Assembly: GCA_023381945.1 (NCBI GenBank)
Contig: JAMCQY010000234.1
Location: 1 to 7,158, forward strand
DNA length: 7,158 nt
Reading direction: 5' to 3'
Origin: Deltaproteobacteria bacterium
Lineage (GTDB): Bacteria; Desulfobacterota; Desulfobaccia; Desulfobaccales; 0-14-0-80-60-11
The notes under the pieces are model-generated. The model ran no database searches. It was not told the origin of the DNA and was given only the letters and a program-made list of their open reading frames with translations. Shown in pieces: positions 1 to 5,615 of this stretch. The translations under genes and the position numbers were made by a program. The first letter of the stretch is position 1. Every line of letters begins with the position of its first letter.

Positions 1-969
1 CTCATCCGCCCCGGCCTTGCCAATGGCGCCCTGGCGGCCAAACGGCATGTCAAGTTGAGCGCGGGGACGGTCACCAATCCGGCCCAGGTGGAATATGCCG
101 GAGCCGGGGAAAACGGCATCGGCATCACCCAATATGCCGCGGCCGACGGCGAGCCGGTGGCGGTCAAACTCTGGGGCGACGGCGGCACGCACGAAGTCAC
201 CGCCAGCAAGGCCATTGCCGAAGGCGCCACGGTTTACGCCGCGGCCAGCGGCAAGGTCTCCGATGCGGCGGTGGGCACCGCCCTGGGCGTGGCCCTGGAA
301 GTGGGGGCGGCCGACTCCATCATGGAGATGGTCAAATCCCCCTACATTGCCACCACCGCGGCCACGGTCTCGGTGGCCGACGCCGGCAACCTGATCGACG
401 GCGCCACGGTGGAAGCCGCCCTGGCCGAAATCATGCAGGGGATCAAGACGGCGCAATACGCCATCCAGCCCCTGGGAATCACCCTGGAAACGGGGGCACC
501 CACCGTGGTCTTTGCCGATGGCGCCGCCGACGGCTTCACCCAATTGACCAACAAGGAAGTGGGGCTGCGCTGGAACAACGGCGCCAATCCCACCAAGATG
601 GCGGCCCGGTTCCTGATCCCGCCGGATCTGGATCCCGCCGCCGACATCTTGGTGCATTTCCTCGGGGCCATTGTCAAGGCCGGGGCGGATGAGGCTGATT
701 CACCCACCATCACCGCCGAGGCGTATTTTGCCGCGGCCGGGGCCGCCATGCTGGCCGACGCCGATTGCGGCGGGGTCTCGGGCGAATTTGTCACGGCTCA
801 GGATGACAAATACCAGGAAAAGACCCTGACCATCGACGCGGCGGATATCCCGGCGGCGGCCTCGATCCTGACCCTGGTCTTCAACCCGACCGATGGCGAA
901 CTGCCGGCGGATGATTTTGTCCTGGCCGGCCTCTGGCTGGAAGTCACCCGCAAATGCCTGACCTCCTAA
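1..969 (+). CDS. Head decoration-type protein with extra C-terminal domain (5' partial)
   Basis: The frame is open from the first base, with no credible start in the window. A TTG at 55 lacks a Shine-Dalgarno sequence and would cut into the domain, so the gene is 5'-truncated and 322 codons are visible. Visible residues 1-115 look like the small capsid-decoration family often annotated DUF2190: short beta stretches alternating with Ala/Gly turns, with a typical 'GKVSDAAVGTALGVALE' block. Residues about 117-150 form an Ala/Val linker with a 'GATVEAALAEI' motif, which often precedes beta-rich appendages in phage structural proteins. Residues about 155-322 form a second domain with 'IPPDLDPAADILVHFL' and a C-terminal 'DDFVLAGLWLEVTRK' strand, resembling beta-sandwich domains of uncharacterised phage proteins. 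Its place directly before the capsid gene supports a role on the outside of the head. The two-domain reading is inference; a head fibre is an alternative. Confidence 0.65.
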   Translation, partial: LIRPGLANGALAAKRHVKLSAGTVTNPAQVEYAGAGENGIGITQYAAADGEPVAVKLWGDGGTHEVTASKAIAEGATVYAAASGKVSDAAVGTALGVALEVGAADSIMEMVKSPYIATTAATVSVADAGNLIDGATVEAALAEIMQGIKTAQYAIQPLGITLETGAPTVVFADGAADGFTQLTNKEVGLRWNNGANPTKMAARFLIPPDLDPAADILVHFLGAIVKAGADEADSPTITAEAYFAAAGAAMLADADCGGVSGEFVTAQDDKYQEKTLTIDAADIPAAASILTLVFNPTDGELPADDFVLAGLWLEVTRKCLTS

Positions 970-1004
970 CGGGGGCTAAATCAGGGCAAAGGAGGAAATG
1001 AGTC

Positions 1005-1967
1005 ATGCCGAGACCTACTGCTGCAACCGTAATCCAACGCCCCGATTTGGGAGTCCTGGCCTATGAGACCATGTTCGCCCCCGGGGATTATATCGCCGAT
1101 CAGATCTTCCCGGTCTTTCCGACCGATCTGGCCACCGGCGATTATCCCATCATCCCCATCGAGTCCTTTTTGAAAAACAAGGACACCCGGCGGGCCCCGC
1201 GCAGCGCCTATGCCCGGGATGATTATGAATTCACCACCGGCACCTTCGCCTGCCGGGATCATGGCCGGGAAGAACCGCTGGACGATGTGGAAGCCGCCAT
1301 GTACCGCCGCTTCTTCGATGGCGAGGTGGTGGCGGTCAACCGGGGGGTGCATAAGATGCGCCAGGCCCGGGAAGTGCGGGTGGCGGCCCAGGTGTTCAAT
1401 ACCGCCAATATCACCCTGACCGCGGCGGCCGCGGCGGCCTGGGATGTGGCGGCCACCGCCACCCCCAAGGCGGACGTGGACGATGCCATCGAGGCCCTGC
1501 GCCTCAACCGGGGCATCATGCCCAACACCGTGGTGCTGGCCTATGACGTCTTCAAAAACGTCCTGCGCTGCAAGGAACTGAAGGAGTACCTGCAATACAC
1601 CAGCCCGCACCTGATCGAAACCGAGCAGGCGCAGCGGGACATGCTGGCCAAGTATTTCGGGGTGCAGCAGGTGCTGGTGGCCAAGGCCATCTATGACACC
1701 GCCGCCAAGGGCAAGGCCGCCTCCCTGGGCAATATCTGGAGCCACGATTATGTCGGGGTCTTCCGGCTGGCCCAGCAGGTGCAGGACCTGCAGGAGCCCT
1801 GCCTGGGGCGGACCTTCCTGTGGACCGAAGACAGCCCCGAGCTGCTGGTGACCGAGCAGTATCGCGAAGAGAACAAGCGCTCCTGGATCTACCGGGTGCG
1901 CAACAACCTGGATGAGCGTTTCGTCTTCACCGGCGCCGGCTACCTGATCAGCGGCGTCACCACCTAA
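1005..1967 (+). CDS. Major capsid protein (HK97-fold type)
   Basis: This 320-residue protein should form the icosahedral shell. The ATG at 1005 follows a strong AAAGGAGG at 988-995. The protein reads as a compact capsid family. The N-terminal arm (1-45) carries 'APGDYIADQIFPVFPT'. An E-loop-like stretch (46-90) includes 'KDTRRAPRSAYARDDYEF'. A charged long helix (about 90-131) ends in 'VRVAAQVFNT'. An Ala-rich loop follows (139-151). The P/A-domain part (152-320) includes 'DVDDAIEALR', 'GIMPNTVVLAYDVF' and 'LAKYFGVQQVLVAKA'. There is no long N-terminal scaffold (delta) domain, so scaffold and protease functions, if present, lie upstream. Length and neighbours fit a capsid protein well. The exact capsid subfamily was not determined. 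Confidence 0.87.
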   Translation: MPRPTAATVIQRPDLGVLAYETMFAPGDYIADQIFPVFPTDLATGDYPIIPIESFLKNKDTRRAPRSAYARDDYEFTTGTFACRDHGREEPLDDVEAAMYRRFFDGEVVAVNRGVHKMRQAREVRVAAQVFNTANITLTAAAAAAWDVAATATPKADVDDAIEALRLNRGIMPNTVVLAYDVFKNVLRCKELKEYLQYTSPHLIETEQAQRDMLAKYFGVQQVLVAKAIYDTAAKGKAASLGNIWSHDYVGVFRLAQQVQDLQEPCLGRTFLWTEDSPELLVTEQYREENKRSWIYRVRNNLDERFVFTGAGYLISGVTT

Positions 1968-1979
1968 AGGGGAAGGCTG

Positions 1980-2330
1980 ATGACCCTGCGGGAGGACATT
2001 CTCACCGAGGCGCCGGCCGCCTGGTTCGACACCGACGGCCTGGCGCAGCCGGTGACTTACAAGACGGCGGCCGGCGTCGAAATCGCCACCGCCGCCGCCC
2101 TGCAGTTCGGCAGCGACTCCGCCGAGCAGGGCCGTTACCTGGTGGAGGAGATGACTGCCCTGGTGCCGGCGGCCGACATTGCGGTCCCGCAGAACGGCGA
2201 CAGCGTTACCCTGGTGGACGGCTCGGTGTGGACGGTGCGCAAGACCAAGGCCGGCGACGCCCTGGGAATTGCCTGGCAATTGGGCTTGACCCGGGGCGAG
2301 CGGCCCACGCAACGCAAGGTGGAGAGCTGA
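1980..2330 (+). CDS. Putative head-tail joining protein (lambda gpFII-like)
   Basis: This 116-residue protein starts 12 bp after the capsid stop. A purine-rich AGGGGAAGG lies just before the ATG. The N-terminal part is helical ('LREDILTEAPAAWFDTDG'). The rest looks like a small beta-barrel, ending in the pattern 'NGDSVTLVDGSVWTVRKTK' followed by a final strand. That strand-turn-strand ending is typical of small head-tail connector proteins such as lambda gpFII. These sit on the head-completion ring and form the surface where the tail attaches. The position between capsid and tail completion genes supports this. Sequence similarity is weak at this size, so the assignment rests mostly on order, length and predicted fold. 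Its stop codon overlaps the next start (TGATG). Confidence 0.6.
   Translation: MTLREDILTEAPAAWFDTDGLAQPVTYKTAAGVEIATAAALQFGSDSAEQGRYLVEEMTALVPAADIAVPQNGDSVTLVDGSVWTVRKTKAGDALGIAWQLGLTRGERPTQRKVES
2317..2326 (+). promoter_or_regulatory. Ribosome binding site that fixes the start at 2330
   Basis: The AGGTGGAGAG stretch lies just upstream of the ATG at 2330 with near-ideal spacing. It lies inside the end of the preceding gene. The open frame extends further upstream to an ATG at 2228, but that start would lie about 100 bp inside the preceding gene and has no comparable binding site. The overlapping TGATG points to translational coupling, so 2330 is preferred. Confidence 0.7.
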
Positions 2331-3010
2331 TGGGAGCCGATATTTTCCCAAGCCTATTGAAAGGCATGCTGGACCTGAAGATTCATGATCAGGGCCTTGA
2401 GGTCCCGAAACAACGGCTCGTTTCGGTAGCCAAGGCCCATGGCGCTGCCATTTTGTCGGCGGGTTATCAGCTCATGCGGCTGGCGAAAGCCGGCGTCAAA
2501 GGGCGTGCTCCAGGTGACGTGATCTGGCCGAAATTGCATACCTGGTCCGGTTCTAAAACGTTGGGAGGCCGCAAGAAATCCCGGCGGCGCCGGGTTACGG
2601 AAAGCTCCGGCGGGGCGTTTTTCAGCCGAAATGAGGCGGTCTGGCCGATTTTAAGCCGGGCCATAAAATACCGGGCAGTTAACGCTGGTGGCTATGGCGT
2701 TTCCCTACGGGCCCGGCAGGCCGGAGAGCAATTCATCAGGGTGCAAACCGGTTTTATCAGTGGGGTGCGAACCAGAAGATACGCGGCCGCCATTGCCGAG
2801 GGGCAAACCATTACCGTCACTCCCAAAATGCGGCGGTTTTTTTTCGCCCACGGCATTCCGTTGACGGCGCAAAAGCTGGTTTTCCCGGCCCGGCCCCATA
2901 TGGAACCGGTGGAACGCCGTTATCATGGGCGGCTATTGGATTTTATCGATCAACGGGTCAAGGCGGCCGCCTCCGGTCTGGATCCCCGTTCAATTAAATC
3001 GATGTTTTGA
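2330..3010 (+). CDS. Tail completion / virion morphogenesis protein (gpS-like)
   Basis: The product is 226 residues from the coupled ATG at 2330. Its C-terminal part matches what is known of the phage virion morphogenesis (P2 gpS / Mu gpG-type) family. 'TITVTPKMRRFFFAHG' lies at 160-175, followed by 'KLVFPARPHMEPVE' at 182-195, where PARP is the conserved family signature. A final helix (196-213) follows. The middle holds a strongly basic patch, RKKSRRRR at 81-88, after a 'WPKLHTWSG' stretch resembling the family's central segment. Such proteins complete the tail end or head-tail junction. The gene is clearly less GC-rich than its neighbours (27 of 60 bases are G/C at 2341-2400, against 44 of 60 at 2041-2100), suggesting a separate origin. 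It carries an uninterrupted 8-T run at 2837-2844 that is in frame. Confidence 0.72.
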   Translation: MGADIFPSLLKGMLDLKIHDQGLEVPKQRLVSVAKAHGAAILSAGYQLMRLAKAGVKGRAPGDVIWPKLHTWSGSKTLGGRKKSRRRRVTESSGGAFFSRNEAVWPILSRAIKYRAVNAGGYGVSLRARQAGEQFIRVQTGFISGVRTRRYAAAIAEGQTITVTPKMRRFFFAHGIPLTAQKLVFPARPHMEPVERRYHGRLLDFIDQRVKAAASGLDPRSIKSMF

Positions 3011-3018
3011 GATAACCC

Positions 3019-3504
3019 ATGCCCTTGACCCTGACCGCCATCAATCAGAAGATCTTCGAGGCCCTGCGGGATGCCGCGGCCCTGAAGGCGGAATGCCAGG
3101 CCCGCTTCGGCAAGCTGCCGGCGGTCTTCTCCGGGTTTACCGGCGAAATGGCCCCCATGCCGGAGAAGATGCCCTATTTCCAGCTTTTCCCGGCGGTGAA
3201 GCAGCGGGGCGAGGAAGAAGACAAGCTGCTGTTTACGGTCAGCCTGGAGCTGGCCCTGCAGGACAGCGCAGTAACCGAGGCCACCGTTGACGGGGTTTAC
3301 ACCGCCATGTACCGCGGCCCCGCCTCCCTGGAGGCCCTGCTGGACCTGGCGATGGCGGCGATTCAGGAGATTTCGCCCGATTTGGAGTTTGACCAGGAGC
3401 ACAGTTTCTATGACCCCCTGGAATATTATCCCCTGTTCGTGGGGGTTTTGACCCTGACCATCAGCTTCCCGAACCTCATCGGGGGCTTTGAACCCACACT
3501 TTAG
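3019..3504 (+). CDS. Putative tail terminator protein
   Basis: This 161-residue protein begins 8 bp after the previous stop. The start lacks a strong Shine-Dalgarno sequence (only GAGA overlapping the upstream stop), so it probably depends on re-initiating ribosomes. The N-terminal helix 'LTAINQKIFEALRDA' is followed by 'PYFQLFPAVKQRGEEEDKLLFTVSLELAL'. A helix (about 104-122) and a final pair of strands, 'YYPLFVGVLTLTISF', complete it. This alpha/beta plan, with a P-x-phi-x-phi strand, a charged loop and a long strand, is that of tail terminator proteins (lambda gpU-like), which cap the tail tube and join it to the head. The place immediately before the tail tube gene is the usual one. No sharp motif confirms it, and a minor tail or neck protein is possible. 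Confidence 0.55.
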   Translation: MPLTLTAINQKIFEALRDAAALKAECQARFGKLPAVFSGFTGEMAPMPEKMPYFQLFPAVKQRGEEEDKLLFTVSLELALQDSAVTEATVDGVYTAMYRGPASLEALLDLAMAAIQEISPDLEFDQEHSFYDPLEYYPLFVGVLTLTISFPNLIGGFEPTL

Positions 3505-3516
3505 GAGGGCCGGCAC

Positions 3517-4914
3517 ATGACGCAGGCAAAAGGCTCGGCTTCTCAGGTCCTGCTGGACTTCGAGACCGCTTATGGACAACCCCCGGCGGCGGCGGCGGCA
3601 CTGGTGATGCCGTTCTTTTACACCTTCGGCCTGGGCGGCGAGGAGCCGCTGAAGTCGGCGGACATCCACCGCAACGACCGCAACGCCGCCCAGCCTTATT
3701 ACGACAATCATGACGTCAAGGGCTCGATCAGCGTGCCCATCGACGTGCTCAATTTCGGCTACTGGCTGCGGCTGCTGCTGGGGGCGCCGGTCACCACCCG
3801 GCCCACGGCCCTGGCCCTGGATAATGGCCCGGCGGTGGATGTGGGCGGCGGCGTCGTGGGTTTGCCCTGCACCGGCCACGCCCTGGCGGCGGGCACGCCC
3901 CTGCAGGTGGCCAACACCGTGCATTACAACGGCCATTATACAGTGCTCGCCTCTTCCACCGCCAACCAGATCAATATCACGGCCACCTATGTGGCGGAAA
4001 CCTTTAGCGACGCCATCAATCTCGACAGCGGCGAGGCGGCGGTGGACGTAGGCGGCGGCGTCGTGGGCCTGCCCTGCACCGGCCACGGCCTGCTGGCAGG
4101 CACGGCGATCACCATCGCCAACACCGTCAATTATGACGGCGATTATCTGGTGCTGGCCTCCTCCGGCGCCGATCAGATTAACATCACCGCCGCCTACCAG
4201 GCGGAAACCTTCGGCTTGGACGACACCGCGACTCCGGCCTCGCAGGTGCAATCCGACCTCTATACCCATGTCTTCAAGCCCGCGGCCTCGCTGGAATCGG
4301 CGCTGATCGACAAGGGCTTCACCAACATCAACCAATATTTTCTCTACAAAGGCATCAAGGTCAACAAATTGGGTTTTGCCGTGGAGGGCAAGGGCGGGCC
4401 GCTGACGGCCACGATTGACCTGCTGGGGGCCAAGGAGACCTTGGGCGGCGTCGCTTATGATGCCAATCCCACCGAATACGCCCTGACCAATTTTCAGATG
4501 CGCCAGGCCACCATCAAGGAGGGCGGCGCCACCGTGGCCACGGTAAAAACGGTGTCATTGGATATCGACAACAGCCTGGACGGCGACACCTTCGTGGTGG
4601 GCGACGGCGGCGTGCGGGGGGCGCTGAACGAGGGCGACTGCCTGCCCAGCGGCAAGCTCAAGGTGATGTTTGAAAACGACACCCTATATAACAAGGCGGT
4701 GGCCGGCACCGAGTCCAGCCTGGAGATTATTCTGGCCAGCGGCCTTTATTCCCTCACCTTCCTGGTGCCGGAATTGCTCTACAGCCGCAAAAGCCCCGAG
4801 ATCACCAAGGGCGGCGTCTGGCTGGAGACCGATTTTCAGGGTTATTACCAGGACAGCGCCGAGGCCGCCGGCATCGTGGCCACCCTGGTCAACACTCACC
4901 CGGCCTACGCCTAA
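3517..4914 (+). CDS. Tail tube protein with two inserted tandem repeats
   Basis: This 465-residue product has an ATG 8 bp after AGGAGG (3503-3508), which overlaps the previous stop. The N-terminal part (1-98) has 'SQVLLDFETAYGQPP' and then 'KGSISVPIDVLNFGYWLRLLLGAP'. The C-terminal part (about 240-465) has 'LESALIDKGFTNINQYFLYKG', 'KVNKLGFAVEGKGGPLTATIDLLGAKE' and a last beta-rich half. These features fit the tube-protein family whose subunits stack as hexameric rings to form the channel for DNA. Between them, residues 106-232 hold two 58-residue tandem repeats (see repeat entries). Without that insert the protein is about 325 residues, near the usual size. The insert probably projects from the tube outer surface. 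No sheath gene precedes it, so the tail is likely non-contractile. A tail assembly chaperone directly downstream supports the call. Confidence 0.8.
   Translation: MTQAKGSASQVLLDFETAYGQPPAAAAALVMPFFYTFGLGGEEPLKSADIHRNDRNAAQPYYDNHDVKGSISVPIDVLNFGYWLRLLLGAPVTTRPTALALDNGPAVDVGGGVVGLPCTGHALAAGTPLQVANTVHYNGHYTVLASSTANQINITATYVAETFSDAINLDSGEAAVDVGGGVVGLPCTGHGLLAGTAITIANTVNYDGDYLVLASSGADQINITAAYQAETFGLDDTATPASQVQSDLYTHVFKPAASLESALIDKGFTNINQYFLYKGIKVNKLGFAVEGKGGPLTATIDLLGAKETLGGVAYDANPTEYALTNFQMRQATIKEGGATVATVKTVSLDIDNSLDGDTFVVGDGGVRGALNEGDCLPSGKLKVMFENDTLYNKAVAGTESSLEIILASGLYSLTFLVPELLYSRKSPEITKGGVWLETDFQGYYQDSAEAAGIVATLVNTHPAYA
3832..4005 (+). repeat. Tandem protein repeat, copy 1, within tail tube gene
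   Basis: This encodes residues 106-163 of the tube protein. It begins with AVDVGGGVVGLPCTGH and ends with AETF. It is separated from copy 2 by 33 bp, giving a period of 207 bp (69 residues). The pattern of a 'TGH-x-L-x-AGT' turn, an 'NTV-x-Y-x-G-x-Y' strand pair and a closing 'QINIT' strand resembles small beta modules repeated in phage and marine-phage proteins (FCCH-like domains). That family link is from memory and not tested. Confidence 0.9.
4039..4212 (+). repeat. Tandem protein repeat, copy 2, within tail tube gene
   Basis: This encodes residues 175-232. It matches copy 1 at 44 of 58 residues. The first 16 residues are identical, and the four nucleotide differences in those 48 bases are all synonymous. 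Substitutions later in the repeat are mostly at exposed-looking positions (H/N, N/D, H/D, T/G). No third copy is recognisable on either side. Confidence 0.9.
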
Positions 4915-4926
4915 GAGAGGAGATTT

Positions 4927-5316
4927 ATGCTGACCTTCGATCCGCAAAGTCTAGCGGCGCAAACCTATAGCGTGGAAGTGGCGGGCCAGACCTTGAAGTT
5001 CACCCTGGACCCCGGCGAACTGGGCGACGTCCTGGCGAGCTACGACTGGGGGGTGGAGCAGGGTTTCCTCGACCCGGAATCGGGCCAGGCCTCCGGCCGC
5101 ATGGCCGCCGCCGCCCTGGGCAATTTCGCCCTGCTGCGGCGAATTGAGGCCTGGGAGGGGATCACCGACCCCCAGGGACAGCCGGTGCCCTGCACCGAAA
5201 CCAACAAGCTGGCCTTTTTCGGCAGATATCCCGCCGCCCTGTTCGCACTGGGGCAACAGGTGCGGGAGCGGGAAGAGGCCGAAGCAAAAAACTCCGGGGC
5301 CTCGGCGGCTGGCTGA
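4927..5316 (+). CDS. Tail assembly chaperone, short form (gpG-like)
   Basis: The short product is 129 residues from an ATG preceded by AGAGAGGAG (4915-4923). It opens with a beta stretch, 'YSVEVAGQTLKFTLDPGEL', followed by helices and the block 'RRIEAWEGITDPQGQPVPCT'. A final charged helix, 'QQVREREEAEAKN', runs into the slippery site at 'AKN'. The position between tube and tape measure genes, the size and the frameshift site together match tail assembly chaperones. These are non-structural proteins that coat the tape measure while tube subunits polymerise. The zero-frame end after the slip site is only seven residues (SGASAAG), as expected for a frame whose tail is dispensable. Confidence 0.82.
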   Translation: MLTFDPQSLAAQTYSVEVAGQTLKFTLDPGELGDVLASYDWGVEQGFLDPESGQASGRMAAAALGNFALLRRIEAWEGITDPQGQPVPCTETNKLAFFGRYPAALFALGQQVREREEAEAKNSGASAAG

Positions 5317-5615
5317 AACGGCCCCAGGCCCGATGGCGGGCCTGCCAGGACTGCGCCGAGGCGAATCCGGAGATTGATTGCGGCGATTGCGAGCACCGGC
5401 AGCCGGAGATCCTGCCGGGCAACCAGGGAACCTGGTGGGTTTTCCTGCAACTGCAAGGCTCGCTGTTTAACGGTATGGGCGGCCTAAACAGCGGCAATAT
5501 CGCCGCCGGTTTCAAGTGGCTGCGGGTGCCGGAAGCACAGCAATATGTGATTTACCCCAAACTATTGCTCCTGGCAGGGGAAATCCTGCGACGCGAGGCG
5601 GCCGATGGCAAATGA
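4927..5615 (+). CDS. Tail assembly chaperone, -1 frameshift fusion (gpG-T-like)
   Basis: This is read as 4927-5292 in the zero frame and then 5292-5615 in the -1 frame. It gives 122 residues plus a 107-residue extension, 229 in total. The extension begins 'LRGLGGWLKRPQARWRA' and contains two CxxC pairs eight residues apart (CQDC and CGDC), then 'PEILPGNQGTWWVFLQLQG', 'GMGGLNSGNIAAGFKWL' and a final helix. The first ATG in the extension frame is far inside it at 5475, so independent translation of the whole extension is unlikely and frameshifting is the simplest explanation. In lambda the equivalent T domain contacts tube subunits while the G part binds the tape measure; that role is transferred by analogy. 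The extension ends at a TGA inside the tape measure gene, overlapping its start by 11 bp. Confidence 0.8.
5286..5292 (+). promoter_or_regulatory. -1 ribosomal frameshift slippery heptamer A AAA AAC
   Basis: The zero-frame codons are gcA AAA AAC (Ala-Lys-Asn). The heptamer fits the canonical X XXY YYZ pattern exactly and in the correct phase, so both tRNAs can re-pair after slipping back one base. It sits seven codons before the zero-frame stop in the chaperone gene, where such sites are conserved in tailed phages. The last codon is AAC rather than the AAG that slips best in E. coli, so efficiency may be moderate. Confidence 0.85.
5299..5362 (+). promoter_or_regulatory. Predicted frameshift-stimulating stem structure
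   Basis: GCCTCGGCG at 5299-5307 is perfectly complementary to CGCCGAGGC at 5354-5362, a 9-bp GC-rich stem. It starts 6 nt after the slippery site, within the usual spacing. Its 46-nt loop holds a second perfect 7-bp hairpin (CAGGCCC at 5325-5331 with GGGCCTG at 5338-5344, 6-nt loop). A competing 6-bp stem (5296-5301 with 5320-5325) is possible but sits only 3 nt from the slip site. Paired by eye; no folding energy was calculated. Confidence 0.55.
5595..5598 (+). promoter_or_regulatory. Ribosome binding site for the tape measure gene
   Basis: GAGG lies 6 nt upstream of the ATG at 5605, inside the frameshift extension. The tape measure start therefore overlaps the end of the chaperone extension, which would couple their translation. 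This supports 5605 over later in-frame ATGs such as those at residues 37 and 66. Confidence 0.6.

Noticed and set aside
55..57. TTG as the true start of the first gene
   Set aside because: There is no ribosome binding site and the open frame upstream (LIRPGLANGALAAKRHVK) continues the same domain, so the gene begins before the window.
2228..2329. Longer version of the tail completion gene starting at 2228
   Set aside because: The added 34 residues lie wholly within the upstream gene and read as an antithetical frame; the coupled TGATG with a good binding site at 2330 is better.
981..2351. Long reverse-strand open frame of 456 codons across the capsid and joining genes
   Set aside because: It mirrors the forward codons of GC-rich genes, reads as low-complexity Gly/His/Leu/Gln-rich sequence, and spans two well-supported forward genes.
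2837..2844. Run of eight T as a possible frameshift site or sequencing error
   Set aside because: The frame is intact through it (RRFFFAHG) and continues to the family's PARP motif, so no shift or error is needed.
3832..4212. Diversity-generating variable repeat or CRISPR-like array
   Set aside because: There are only two coding copies with a 69-residue in-frame period, no reverse transcriptase, no template repeat and no adenine-biased substitution pattern.
2950..4335. Reverse-strand open frame of 461 codons across the terminator and tube genes
   Set aside because: It has the same antisense pattern of His/Gln/Gly/Arg-rich sequence, and its apparent internal repeats are only the complement of the tube protein repeats.
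5296..5325. GGGGCC/GGCCCC stem as the frameshift stimulator
   Set aside because: It has only 6 bp and starts 3 nt from the slip site, which is short; the 9-bp stem at 6 nt is the better candidate, though the two could compete.
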